From Anaerolineae bacterium (GTDB lineage Bacteria > Chloroflexota > Anaerolineae > Promineifilales > Promineifilaceae), in NCBI GenBank assembly GCA_020848035.1, contig JADLAX010000068.1, forward strand, positions 41,688 to 105,687: a stretch of DNA of 64,000 nt. The letters are read 5' to 3'. Under the pieces are notes generated by a model that worked only from the letters and a program-made list of their open reading frames with translations, was not told where the DNA came from and searched no databases. Position numbers and translations under genes: made by a program. Positions 6,075 to 15,042 of the stretch are shown here, in pieces (positions within the stretch are counted from its first letter, which is position 1; each line of letters starts with the position of its first letter).

Positions 6075-8872
6075 AGCTGTGGCACCGTTTTCCTGAAGCA
6101 ACCCATGCCGTCGTGCGTGAGCACTACGACGCTTACCGCGATGGCGCACTCACTGGGGCAGAAACGGCCGCTTACAACGCCCACCTGCAAACCTGTGCCG
6201 CCTGCCGCCACTGGGTGGCGCGGCAGCACAGCCTCATCGCCGAGCTGCGCGCCGACATGCCGCCGCCGCACCAGCTTAAGCTCACGGGCGCGGCCCAGAT
6301 TCAGCGGGCGATGTACAAACAAATCAAGAGGTCTATGGTTATGCAAAACGTAAAGCTTTCCTTCAGAACTGTGGCGGCCCTCGCCGCTGTGGTGATTGTG
6401 GCCGGAGTGGCCCTGTGGTGGCAGTTTGGCCGTGGTGACCAGACCGCCAGCTCGCCCGAAACGGCCGAAATCGCCGCCACCACTGCCGCAGACCAGACGG
6501 TGACCGAAGCGGGCGAGGCCGCCAGCCTCACCTTTGCCGCGCCGGGAGCCGAGCGCAGCCGCTACGAACTGGTGGCCGCCCTGTTCAACCGCCTGAACCC
6601 GGACGTAACGGTGCAGGTCATCACCCTTGTCCCAGACAGCGACCCGGCGACACAGGCGGATACGGCCGTTCTCACCACCACCCCCGCCAACCCAGCCAGC
6701 TTTGTCGACCTCGCCGACAGGCTGCAAGGCAGCACCGAGATCAACCCGCAGGATTATTTTGCTGGGGCATTGCAAGGCTGCCAGGTTGGCAGCGTGGCTT
6801 ACGGCCTGCCGCTCAGCTTCACCCCGTCCTTCATTTACTTTGACGAAACCGTGTTGGCTGAAGCGGGTGTGGCTGCCCCCGCCGCCGAGTGGACCTGGCC
6901 CGACCTGGTGCAAACGATCACCGCGCTCAGCACCGGGGATGGCACGCGTTATGGCTTTGGCAGCGTGAATGACCTGCTGCGGCTGCTCCAGCCGCTCATG
7001 GCGGCCAATCTGGATGCCAGCGGCAGCCTCAATGCCACCGCCATTGAACCGTATCTCCAGGATGTGGCCAGCCTGGTGGCTGCCGGGCACGTGGCGGATG
7101 TAGACGTGGTGGAACGGGAAGGGCTGATTGCCGACGGCCGTATCGGTCTTTGGCTGGATAATCCGGCAACGCTCAGCGCCCGGGTAGCCGAGATCGGCGA
7201 GGCGCTGGGCCGCCTGCCCGCGCCTGCCCTGGGCGACCTCACTGCCACCAATCTGGCCCAACCAGTCTGCCTCACCATCAGCCGGGGCAGCCGCCAGGCC
7301 GATGCCGCCTGGCGCTGGCTGACTTACCTGTCCTACAACCCGCCGGAACTGCCCGTAGGCAGCATTCCGGCCAACCGTCTCACGATGGGCAGCTTTGCCG
7401 ACAGCACGCTGCTCAACGATCCGGTTAACAGCCTGGCTATCAACCGCGCCTGGTTTAGCGGCCAGCAGCGCCAGATAGACGCCCTGCTTCCGGCGCTGCA
7501 CCAGCACGTTGTGGCTGGCGTGCCCCTGCCCGAGGCATTGGCCCAGGTCGATTCTGCTGGTACCGCCGCCACCGCCGGGGCCGAAGCCACTGCGCCGGTC
7601 ATTGCCGCACCGCCGCCAGCAACAGGCCCCACCGTCATTCGCTTTTATGGTGACCAATTCCGCCTGGCCGAAGCGTTAGACACCTTCCGCCAGGCGTACC
7701 CCGATATCGTTGTCAACGCTTCTTTTGATGCGCGGTTGGGGCCGGGCGGCACGCTCACTTTGGAAGATGTCACCGAGCAGTTTGACTGTATTTCCTGGCC
7801 GGGTGTTGGCGTACCGCCGACCAATTTGCGCGATGCCGTACTGGATTTGTCGGGCCTGGTTTCGCCGGAGGTACTGGCAGATTACTCGCCCGAGGCGCTG
7901 ACTATCGTTCAGACCGAGGGCCAACTGCTGGGCCTGCCGCTGGAGATCAATCCGGTGGTGGTGCGCTACAGCGAAAACCGGTTTGGCGAGGTGGGTGTGC
8001 CCATCCCCACCGCCGATTGGACGCTGAACGATTTGCTCAATACGGCCGTTCAGCTGGGCCAAGCTGGCGATACAGCCATTTATGGGTTTGTCTCGACAGG
8101 GTTTGCCAGCCTGGCCGGGCCAGAGTTCATCGAATTGGTGCTGGCTGAGCAGGGCATCCAACTGTGGGACCTGTCTGCGGGCACCATGAACGTGGCGGAC
8201 CCGGCGGTAACGGCCGTTTTTAACCAGTACCTCACCTGGATGCAGCAAAATGCGCTCTACACGTCTGCGCCTGGTGATGAATATGAAGTACGGGATACGT
8301 TCACGCAAAATGGTCGGGCGGCCATGTGGTTTACCACCAGCGACCGCCGCCCGATTGCCATTGGCGTGCCGGAACCATTTGCTATGCTGCCCTTGCCGCA
8401 GCTGCAGAGCCAGCTTTTGCCTCCGCCCTGGCAGACGCTGCTGTTCATCTCCAACCGGGCGGCTGACCCAAGTGCCTGTATGGCTTGGCTTGAGTTTCTT
8501 ACAACGCGGGCTGATGCGATTACGGCCGTTCCGGCCCGGCAATCCGTTGCCAACGGCCGCGCCTGGCAAAACGAGGTCGGGCCAGAAAATGCGGCCGTGT
8601 TCCGCGAGGCGCTCAGTCGGCACATGGCGGCTTCTTCGCCAGAGGCCAGTATGCTCATATATGGCATCAAATATCCGCTTTATCGGTGGTTGCAGCAGGT
8701 GGCAGAAACGGCCGTGGCCGGGGGCGACCCGGCGGCCCAACTGCTCCAGGTGCAAACCTGGAGCCAGGTCTACCTGGCGTGCATTGGCAACAACACAAGC
8801 GCCACCGCTGAAGAAATCCAGACCTGCGCCAGCCAGGCCGATCCCAACTACATGAGCGGTTTCGAGCAATAA
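6071..8872 (+). CDS. Membrane anti-sigma factor fused to two solute-binding-protein domains
   Basis: The ATG at 6071 (GGAG upstream, ATGA overlap with the sigma gene) gives 933 residues. Residues 1-60 form a zinc-finger anti-sigma domain with H18 and the H-x3-C-x2-C signature H38, C42, C45. Residues 98-117 are a membrane helix. The rest is outside: a first extracellular solute-binding domain (about 152-495), an Ala/Pro linker (496-520) and a second one (521-930). Both carry the family-1 SBP pattern of a GLPL strand, a short open segment, and A-(E/D)-W-T. No lipobox is present. I infer that sugar or oligosaccharide binding outside controls release of the sigma factor. I know of RsgI-type anti-sigmas with carbohydrate modules, but not of one with tandem SBP domains. 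Confidence 0.85.
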   Translation: MKLWHRFPEATHAVVREHYDAYRDGALTGAETAAYNAHLQTCAACRHWVARQHSLIAELRADMPPPHQLKLTGAAQIQRAMYKQIKRSMVMQNVKLSFRTVAALAAVVIVAGVALWWQFGRGDQTASSPETAEIAATTAADQTVTEAGEAASLTFAAPGAERSRYELVAALFNRLNPDVTVQVITLVPDSDPATQADTAVLTTTPANPASFVDLADRLQGSTEINPQDYFAGALQGCQVGSVAYGLPLSFTPSFIYFDETVLAEAGVAAPAAEWTWPDLVQTITALSTGDGTRYGFGSVNDLLRLLQPLMAANLDASGSLNATAIEPYLQDVASLVAAGHVADVDVVEREGLIADGRIGLWLDNPATLSARVAEIGEALGRLPAPALGDLTATNLAQPVCLTISRGSRQADAAWRWLTYLSYNPPELPVGSIPANRLTMGSFADSTLLNDPVNSLAINRAWFSGQQRQIDALLPALHQHVVAGVPLPEALAQVDSAGTAATAGAEATAPVIAAPPPATGPTVIRFYGDQFRLAEALDTFRQAYPDIVVNASFDARLGPGGTLTLEDVTEQFDCISWPGVGVPPTNLRDAVLDLSGLVSPEVLADYSPEALTIVQTEGQLLGLPLEINPVVVRYSENRFGEVGVPIPTADWTLNDLLNTAVQLGQAGDTAIYGFVSTGFASLAGPEFIELVLAEQGIQLWDLSAGTMNVADPAVTAVFNQYLTWMQQNALYTSAPGDEYEVRDTFTQNGRAAMWFTTSDRRPIAIGVPEPFAMLPLPQLQSQLLPPPWQTLLFISNRAADPSACMAWLEFLTTRADAITAVPARQSVANGRAWQNEVGPENAAVFREALSRHMAASSPEASMLIYGIKYPLYRWLQQVAETAVAGGDPAAQLLQVQTWSQVYLACIGNNTSATAEEIQTCASQADPNYMSGFEQ

Positions 8873-8877
8873 AAAAA

Positions 8878-8968
8878 GTGGGAGCCGTCAGGTTCCCGCT
8901 GCCACATAACAGATTTCCCCGGAAATTGCCTGTTTGCTGCGGCAAATCTGGGCGAATTTCCGGGGGAA
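8878..8968. terminator. Hairpins downstream of the anti-sigma gene
   Basis: A first stem (GTGGGAGCC with GGTTCCCGC) is followed by a larger one pairing TTCCCCGGAAATT (8915-8927) with AATTTCCGGGGGAA (8955-8968). No long T run follows, so termination efficiency is uncertain. The structure fills most of the gap before menA. Confidence 0.5.
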
Positions 8969-9119
8969 CTCTTGCTTTGGTTGGCTGGCTGCCAGCTTGG
9001 GCTTGATGTGGCAACTATGGTCAGGAGGTGCTCAGGAGTTATGAAGGAGCTGTTGGCAGGGGATGAAGGTTGGCAACTGCTTTCGATAGGTTTGTGACGT
9101 CAAGACGGCCGTCTCTTGC

Positions 9120-9125
9120 TATAAT
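9120..9125 (+). promoter_or_regulatory. -10 element TATAAT placed for a leaderless menA transcript
   Basis: A perfect TATAAT ends 8 nt before the menA ATG and no Shine-Dalgarno sequence is present. A start of transcription about 7 nt after the -10 would fall on or beside the A of the ATG. The -35 is weak. Confidence 0.5.
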
Positions 9126-9133
9126 CCGCCCTT

Positions 9134-10060
9134 ATGACCAAAACGACGCAACCCTCTTCTGCTCTGCGCAAAGCGTGGCTCGATGCCACCCGCCCGCGTA
9201 CCCTGCCGCTGGCGCTCTCCTGCATCGCCCTGGGCACCTTCCTGGCCACCGCCGCCGGGGCTTACAGCTGGCCGATTACGACGCTGTGTCTGGTAACGGC
9301 CGTTTTCCTGCAAATCCTCTCCAACCTGGCCAACGACTACGGCGACTCCATTCACGGGGCCGACCACGTGCAGCGCGAGGGGCCGCAGCGGGCGGTGCAG
9401 TCGGGCCAGATCAGCGCCCAAACGATGAAACGAGCCATGTTTTTGTTTGCCGGGCTGTCGGCCGTGAGCGGGTTGGCGCTCATCTGGCTGGCGTTTGGCG
9501 CGGAAGGGCTGGTAGGCTTGCTGGTGTTTGGGGTGCTGGGCGGCGCGGCCATCTGGGCAGCGGTGAATTACACCGCGGGCCGCAAGCCGTACGGCTATGC
9601 CGGGTGGGGCGACCTGTTTGTGCTCATCTTTTTTGGCTGGGTGGGGGTGCTGGGGCCGTACTTTTTAATGGCTCAGCGGCTCGATTGGCGGCTGCTGCTG
9701 CCCGCCACCAGCTGCGGCCTGCTGGCGGTGGCCGTGCTCAACGTCAACAACATCCGCGATATCGAGTCGGATCGGCAGGCGGGCAAATTTTCTATTCCGG
9801 TGCGGCTGGGGCCAGCGCGGGCAAGAGTGTACCACTGGATTTTATTGGGAACGGCCGTATTCCTGGCTACCCTCTACGTTTTGCTCACTTTTACCAGCTA
9901 TTGGGCCTTTTTGTACGTGCTGGCGGTGCCGCTGCTGGTGCGCAACGGAACGGCCGTACAAAACACCTTTTCCCCGCTCCAGCTCAACCCCCTGCTCAAG
10001 CAGATGGTGCTCTCGGCCCTGGCGTTTAACTTGCTGCTCGGCCTTGGCCTGATTCTGTAG
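9134..10060 (+). CDS. menA: 1,4-dihydroxy-2-naphthoate polyprenyltransferase
   Basis: A 308-residue UbiA-superfamily membrane enzyme that attaches the polyprenyl tail to 1,4-dihydroxy-2-naphthoate, giving demethylmenaquinone. The first Asp-rich motif is NLANDYGDSIHGAD (about residues 64-77), preceded by the MenA-typical RPRTLPLA near residues 20-27. A second motif, NNIRDIESDR, lies near 205-214. About eight hydrophobic helices are visible. No other men gene is nearby. Presence of MenA implies menaquinone-based respiration. Confidence 0.92.
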   Translation: MTKTTQPSSALRKAWLDATRPRTLPLALSCIALGTFLATAAGAYSWPITTLCLVTAVFLQILSNLANDYGDSIHGADHVQREGPQRAVQSGQISAQTMKRAMFLFAGLSAVSGLALIWLAFGAEGLVGLLVFGVLGGAAIWAAVNYTAGRKPYGYAGWGDLFVLIFFGWVGVLGPYFLMAQRLDWRLLLPATSCGLLAVAVLNVNNIRDIESDRQAGKFSIPVRLGPARARVYHWILLGTAVFLATLYVLLTFTSYWAFLYVLAVPLLVRNGTAVQNTFSPLQLNPLLKQMVLSALAFNLLLGLGLIL

Positions 10061-10061
10061 A

Positions 10062-10092
10062 CCGTAATCGGTGAACGGTTTACCGATTACGG
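10062..10092. terminator. Hairpin between convergent menA and the GNAT gene
   Basis: CCGTAATCGGT pairs with ACCGATTACGG around a 9-nt loop. There is no clear T run, but the position between two convergent stop codons fits a terminator. Confidence 0.6.
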
Positions 10093-10100
10093 ATAACCGC

Positions 10101-11168
10101 TTATCGAATCCGCCCCATAAAGTGGCTGTCGGCCAAACGGCCGTCGCCAAAAGCGTGCCAATGTTTGGTGCCTTCGATGACAAAGCCAAACTTCTCGTAG
10201 AGGCGTACCCCGGCGGGGTTGTCCACATTGACTTCCAATTCCAACCGCTTGATGTTTAGCCAGTTGTCGGCCAGGTCGGTGATGGCCGCCATGAGCTGGC
10301 GGCCGATGCCCCGGCCCCAGTACGCCGGATGGATCATCATGCCCATGCCCGCCACGTGGCTCTGGCGCGGATTGTGGGGCTGGTGCAGCGTAATGATGCC
10401 CACCGCCTTGCCCTGCACGTCAGCTACAAAACGGTGGATGCCGGGGGCAGGCTCGGCAAAGCGCTTGCGCGTCTGGCTGGCTTCCTGGCTGGGCATTTGC
10501 AGCGTCGTGCGGTCCACCAGCGGATGGCTGAAGCAGGCGTGTAAATCGGCAAAATCCGCCGGGCGCGGCGGGCGAATGTGGACATCTTCCGGGGCAAAGG
10601 TAGCCGGGGGTGGCGGTGCGGCGGGGCTGGCTGGTTTGTCGGGGCCGGGGCAACGGCCGTGTAACCGGGCCATCACAAAATCGTCCAGGAAACGGCCGTT
10701 GCCAAACGCTACCTTTTGTCGCACTCCCTCCCGTGCAAAGCCAAACTTTTCGTAAAGATGAATCGCGCCCGGGTTGTCGGTGAACACCTCCAGCTCGACG
10801 CGGCTCAGGTTGAGCCAGTTATCGGCCAGGTTCAGGGCAGCGGCCATGAGCTGGCTGCCCACGCCCTGGCCCCAGGCGTCGGGGTGGACCATCAGGCCCA
10901 GGCGGCCCGCGTGTTTGAGCCGGGGGTTGAGGTAGCTGGTGACGTGAATGGAGCCAATCACCCGGCCCTGCCAGTCGGCAACGAGGCGGTGACGGCCGTT
11001 TTGTTCACTTTCGGCCCACTTTTCGGTTTCGCTGAGTTCCATGCTGGGCAGCTGCAGCAGCTGGCTGGCGACGCGGGGGTCAGAGACAAGGGCATATTGA
11101 TCGTGGGTATCGTTGGGGTGGAACGGCCGTATCTGTACTTCTGCGGCGCTAATTGTTGGCGAAGCCAT
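10101..11168 (-). CDS. Double GNAT-family N-acetyltransferase
   Basis: The start at 11168 has GGAGGG five bases upstream and gives 355 residues; a longer open frame to 11297 lacks such a site. The protein contains two complete GNAT domains (about residues 10-165 and 195-350) joined by a Pro/Ala-rich linker. Each has the acetyl-CoA-binding Q/R-G-x-G-x-(Q/L) pattern (WGQGVGSQLMAAALNLADNW and WGRGIGRQLMAAITDLADNW) and the NxxAxxLYEKFGF strand. The two halves are strikingly alike, so this is a tandem duplication. They resemble the RimJ/YhhY type. Substrates are unknown. Confidence 0.88.
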   Translation of the reverse strand: MASPTISAAEVQIRPFHPNDTHDQYALVSDPRVASQLLQLPSMELSETEKWAESEQNGRHRLVADWQGRVIGSIHVTSYLNPRLKHAGRLGLMVHPDAWGQGVGSQLMAAALNLADNWLNLSRVELEVFTDNPGAIHLYEKFGFAREGVRQKVAFGNGRFLDDFVMARLHGRCPGPDKPASPAAPPPPATFAPEDVHIRPPRPADFADLHACFSHPLVDRTTLQMPSQEASQTRKRFAEPAPGIHRFVADVQGKAVGIITLHQPHNPRQSHVAGMGMMIHPAYWGRGIGRQLMAAITDLADNWLNIKRLELEVNVDNPAGVRLYEKFGFVIEGTKHWHAFGDGRLADSHFMGRIR

Positions 11169-11478
11169 GTAACCCTCCACACGTCTGGAAAATTTCACCC
11201 AATCTTTACCCCAAAAAAGTGGCGGGATTGGATACTTTAGAAAAAGAAAGCAGGTTTTTAAGTCTGCAATCTTACGCTTTAGTGCAATGATTGCCAAAAT
11301 CGATTATGCCGCAGGGGCTGTGAGCAATTCACAGAGAAATGTCTCCCCTGTTTTCCAAATGTCTTCTAGGGTTTACTTACAGACCCCCGAGTTAATAGTT
11401 GAAATATGGTAGAATAGCTGCCGCAAGGTTGAGAGCCGAGCGACTTTCCGCATGAAGCGGAAGTGTTGAGAGAACCCC
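11169..11478. other. Divergent intergenic region between the GNAT and kinase genes
   Basis: About 310 bases without a gene. A TAGAAT hexamer near 11411 could be a -10 for the kinase, but no convincing -35 is seen. The minus-strand promoter of the GNAT gene must also lie here. Confidence 0.4.
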
Positions 11479-14067
11479 ATGTCTATGGCTAATACAGATG
11501 CTGCGCCCATTGAACCCGCCTCGTCTACAACGACATCCCCCCAACTTTCCCCGCTGCTCAGCAAAGCTGAGGCTGTCAGCAAGGCTGAGGCTGTCAGCAA
11601 AGCTGAGAGTGTCAGCCCGTCGATTTTGCCTGCGTTAAATGCCGTGGCCCAACTGGGTCTGGGGCCAATGACGCTGGGGTATGCGTTGTTTCACTTTTTC
11701 CTGGCAGCGACCTACCTGGTCTTTTTGCCCCCGGTGATAGTTATGACGGTTGTGCCGCTGGTGGCGGGAACGGCCGTTGTTCTGCTGGGGATTTATGCTC
11801 TGGTGCGCTACCGGCCGGTGCCGCCCGATTGGGCCCAGCCGCTGGGGGTGGCCGTGGTAGGGTTGGCTATTGCCAACGTGTTTATCCACCTTTACCTGTC
11901 CCAGGAACCGCTGCCTACCAGCATCATCACCTTCTTGCTGGTTGGGGCTGGCGTCTTTTTGCTGTCGGCGCGCTGGATGGGGTTGGTGCTGGGGGGTACC
12001 CTGCTGGGCTGGGTGCTTATGGTGCATGATTGGCCCGTCACACCAGGGCTGATTTACAACGGTATTTTGCTCATCCTGAGTGTTGGCATTACCCTGGTCG
12101 TGTTTTTTGTGCGCCGCCAGTCGGTGACTCGCTATGAACTGCTGCGCTGGGAAGACGGCCAGCGCCGGGCGCAGCTGCAGCGCCGCGCCATGCAGATGGA
12201 AACCAGCATGTCGCTGGGGCAGCACATCACCGCCATTTTGGATTTGGACTCGCTGCTGCAAACCGTCGCCGAGCTGATCAAGGCGCAGTACAAGCTGTAT
12301 TACGTGGGCATTTACCTGCTGGATCAGCGCTCGGAAGGTTACCTGGTGCGCCAGGTAGGAGTGGGGGGCAACCTGACTGGGCAAAAACGTGCGCCGATGC
12401 GCATTCGCGTGGGGCGTGAAGGATTGGTGGGTTGGGTGGCGGGCAACGGCCGTCATCTGCTGGTCAACGATGTGCTGCAAGACAGCCGCTACATTCCCCA
12501 TGACCTCGTTTCGCAAACCCGGTCAGAGCTGGACCTGCCGCTGCGAGCTGGCCGCCGCCTCATTGGCGTTATCAGCCTGCAAAGTGAGCAAACGGCCGCT
12601 TTCGACAAAGAAGACATCCCCTTCCTGCAATCGTTGGCTGACCAGGCCGCCATTGCGATTGACAACGCCTCGCTGTACCAGAATGAGCGGACCGCCCGCC
12701 GCCTGGCCGAAACGCTGCACAAAATGGGCCGCGCCCTCACCGGTACGCTGGAATGGAACGACGTGCTGGAACTGATCCTCGGCCAGCTGGCCGAGCTGGT
12801 GGCGTATGATCGCGGCTCGGTGCTGGTGCGCCGTGGCGATCAGCTAGAGCTGGTGGCGGCGCGCGGTTTCCCCACGGCCGCTCAAGCCGAGATTCGCGTC
12901 TCGCTGGAGAACGAGAGCATTTTCCGCGAGATTTGTGAGACAAAACGGCCGTTGTTTATCCCCGATGTGACCCAATGGCCCGATTGGCAGCAGTTTGAAG
13001 CGCTGCCGCTGGCCCGCGCCTGGCTGGGCGTGCCGCTGCTGCATGGCGAGGAAGTGATTGGTATGCTGTCGCTCACTCGCGAAACTACCACGCCATTTGC
13101 TGAAGAGTCGATCAACCTGGCGACGACTTTTGCCGCGCAAGCGGCCGTTGCCCTGGAAAATGCCCGCCGCTTCGACAAATCCACCCGCTTCTCGCAGCAG
13201 CTGGAATATGAAGTGGCCCAGCGCACCCAGGCCATCCACGAGGCTTATGCCCGGCTGGAGCAGCTCGACCGGGCCAAGTCTGACTTTATCAGCATCGCTT
13301 CCCACGAGCTGCGCACGCCGCTCACCATTTTGCGCGGCTACAGCCAGATGCTCTCCCAGCAAAACAGCATACGGCAGGATGAGCAGATGGAAAAGCTGGC
13401 CGCTGGGATTCAATCGGGGGCGATGCGGCTGGAAGAAGTGGTCAGCAGTATGTTGGAGGTGGCCAAAATCGACAACCGCGTGTTGAACTTATACCACAAA
13501 CAAATTTCCCTTGACACGCTGTTTGCCCGCCTGACGGACACCTTTGCCAACGCCGTGGCTGAGCGGCAACTCACGCTTACTCTTTCTAACATCGAGAATT
13601 TGCCCGCCATCGAAGCCGATCCGGATGCGCTGGAGAAGGTGTTTTACCATCTGCTGGTCAACGCCATTAAGTACACGCCCGATGGCGGCGCGATTCGCGT
13701 GTCTGGCGTGGTCCACTTTACCAACGGCCAGCGTAATGCGGCCGACAAGGTGGAAATCCTGGTGCGCGACAGCGGCATTGGCATTGATCCTGACCTGCAC
13801 GAGCTGATCTTTTCCAAGTTTTACCAGACAGGAGAGGTGGCGCTGCACTCCTCGGCCAAGACGCAGTTTAAGGGGGGTGGTCCCGGGTTGGGGCTGGCCA
13901 TTACCCGGGGCATCGTGGAAGCACATGGCGGTAAGATCTGGCTGGAAAGCCCTGGCCACGATGAACAGGCCTGCCCGGGCACAACGTTCCACGTGCTGCT
14001 GCCGCTGACGCGCGGGGAGAAGGTGGAGATGGTGCCGGTGAAGGAAAAAGTGAAAAGTAAAAAGTGA
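11479..14067 (+). CDS. GAF-domain sensor histidine kinase with N-terminal membrane domain
   Basis: 862 residues. Residues 25-46 contain three 6-residue repeats (SKAEAV/SKAESV). Five or six hydrophobic segments follow (about 62-212), then two GAF domains (about 255-400 and 425-565), a coiled segment, HisKA with the phospho-acceptor H609 in SHELRTPLTIL, and a HATPase_c domain (about 700-850, with a G-rich lid GGGPGLGLAI). It autophosphorylates and passes the phosphate to a response regulator, but none is encoded nearby, so it is an orphan kinase. The signal could be sensed in the membrane or by the GAF domains; nothing in the sequence tells which ligand. Confidence 0.93.
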   Translation: MSMANTDAAPIEPASSTTTSPQLSPLLSKAEAVSKAEAVSKAESVSPSILPALNAVAQLGLGPMTLGYALFHFFLAATYLVFLPPVIVMTVVPLVAGTAVVLLGIYALVRYRPVPPDWAQPLGVAVVGLAIANVFIHLYLSQEPLPTSIITFLLVGAGVFLLSARWMGLVLGGTLLGWVLMVHDWPVTPGLIYNGILLILSVGITLVVFFVRRQSVTRYELLRWEDGQRRAQLQRRAMQMETSMSLGQHITAILDLDSLLQTVAELIKAQYKLYYVGIYLLDQRSEGYLVRQVGVGGNLTGQKRAPMRIRVGREGLVGWVAGNGRHLLVNDVLQDSRYIPHDLVSQTRSELDLPLRAGRRLIGVISLQSEQTAAFDKEDIPFLQSLADQAAIAIDNASLYQNERTARRLAETLHKMGRALTGTLEWNDVLELILGQLAELVAYDRGSVLVRRGDQLELVAARGFPTAAQAEIRVSLENESIFREICETKRPLFIPDVTQWPDWQQFEALPLARAWLGVPLLHGEEVIGMLSLTRETTTPFAEESINLATTFAAQAAVALENARRFDKSTRFSQQLEYEVAQRTQAIHEAYARLEQLDRAKSDFISIASHELRTPLTILRGYSQMLSQQNSIRQDEQMEKLAAGIQSGAMRLEEVVSSMLEVAKIDNRVLNLYHKQISLDTLFARLTDTFANAVAERQLTLTLSNIENLPAIEADPDALEKVFYHLLVNAIKYTPDGGAIRVSGVVHFTNGQRNAADKVEILVRDSGIGIDPDLHELIFSKFYQTGEVALHSSAKTQFKGGGPGLGLAITRGIVEAHGGKIWLESPGHDEQACPGTTFHVLLPLTRGEKVEMVPVKEKVKSKK
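11560..11613 (+). repeat. Three tandem 18-bp repeats inside the kinase gene
   Basis: Units at 11560, 11578 and 11596 are nearly identical (AGCAARGCTGAGRSTGTC) and in frame, giving SKAEAV twice and SKAESV once in the cytoplasmic N-terminal tail. Such arrays can change copy number by slippage. Confidence 0.9.
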
Positions 14068-14103
14068 AAAGTTGGTCATTAACCGTTAGCCATCGACCAT
14101 TCA

Positions 14104-15042
14104 CTATTCATTACTTTCCTGCGGGACCAGTTCAATTTCAAAGAGGGTGGGCCACAATTTGCCGGTGACAAAGATACGGCCGTTCTCCGCATCATACGCA
14201 ATCCCATTTAGCACATCGACAGGCTGCGTTAGCGTGGTCGGGTCTAGCAGCCCGGTGAGATCGATGCTGCCGACTACCTGGCCGGTGGCCGGGTTGATAC
14301 GCACGATGCGGTTCGACTGCCAGATGTTGGCCCATACCTCCCCTTCAATGAACTCCAGCTCGTTCAGCCAGACGATTGGGCCGTTTTGGTCCTGCACGGT
14401 GATGCGCCCTACCTCGGCAAACGTTTCCGGGTCGCGGAAGTAGAGGGTGCTGGTGCCGTCGCTCATGATGAGGCAACGGCCGTCGTGCGTAATGCCCCAG
14501 CCTTCTGTTTCGTATTCCCAGGTGTCTAGCAGGGCAAAACTTTCCCGGTCGTAGACAAACGCCACCCGGCTTTGCCATGTCAGCTGGATGAGTTTGTCTT
14601 GCCACAGCACCAACCCCTCGCCAAAAAATTCGCTGCCGACGTCCAAAAACTGGGTCACTTCACCGATGTTTAGATCAACTTCCCGCAGGGAAGACGGCGT
14701 GCGCTTGATGCCGGTGCTTTCATACAAAACACCGTCGGCAAAAAGCAGCCCCTGGGTGAAGGCATCGGGGTCGTGTGGGTAGGTGTGAAGAACCCGGTAG
14801 CCGTAGGCGGGCACGCTGCTGGGCGGTGTGCTGACGGGTGGCGTGAAAGGATCGCAGGAAGGCACCGGCGTGTCGGTGGGAATGGGGGTCGGTGCGGCTG
14901 TAGCCGTAGCTGCTGCCGCCGCCATTTCGGTTGTGGCGGGCGATGAATCTGGCCCACAGGCAGCCAGGAGGAGAAGGAGGGATACGGCCGTTCCCCAAAA
15001 CAGCCAGTTAAATGGGTGGTGGCGCGGGTCATGCTTTTTCAT
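14104..15042 (-). CDS. Glutaminyl-peptide cyclotransferase (glutamine cyclotransferase), lipoprotein
   Basis: The ATG at 15042 overlaps the stop of the upstream gene as ATGA, and gives 312 residues with a lipobox (LLLLAAC, Cys about 24) and a Pro/Thr linker. The remainder is the five-bladed propeller of the plant/bacterial glutamine cyclotransferase family: YPHDPDAFTQGLLF, FGEGL, TWQSRVAFVYD, EGWGITHDG, ELEFIEGEVWANIW, and NGIAYDAENGRIFVTGKLWP. The enzyme converts N-terminal glutamine to pyroglutamate. As a lipoprotein it would act on exported proteins or peptides. Confidence 0.9.
   Translation of the reverse strand: MKKHDPRHHPFNWLFWGTAVSLLLLLAACGPDSSPATTEMAAAAATATAAPTPIPTDTPVPSCDPFTPPVSTPPSSVPAYGYRVLHTYPHDPDAFTQGLLFADGVLYESTGIKRTPSSLREVDLNIGEVTQFLDVGSEFFGEGLVLWQDKLIQLTWQSRVAFVYDRESFALLDTWEYETEGWGITHDGRCLIMSDGTSTLYFRDPETFAEVGRITVQDQNGPIVWLNELEFIEGEVWANIWQSNRIVRINPATGQVVGSIDLTGLLDPTTLTQPVDVLNGIAYDAENGRIFVTGKLWPTLFEIELVPQESNE

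Noticed and set aside
5975..8869. Two long minus-strand frames (560 and 397 codons) opposite the anti-sigma/SBP gene
   Set aside because: Arg/Gly/His-rich shadow translations without domains, starts or ribosome-binding sites.
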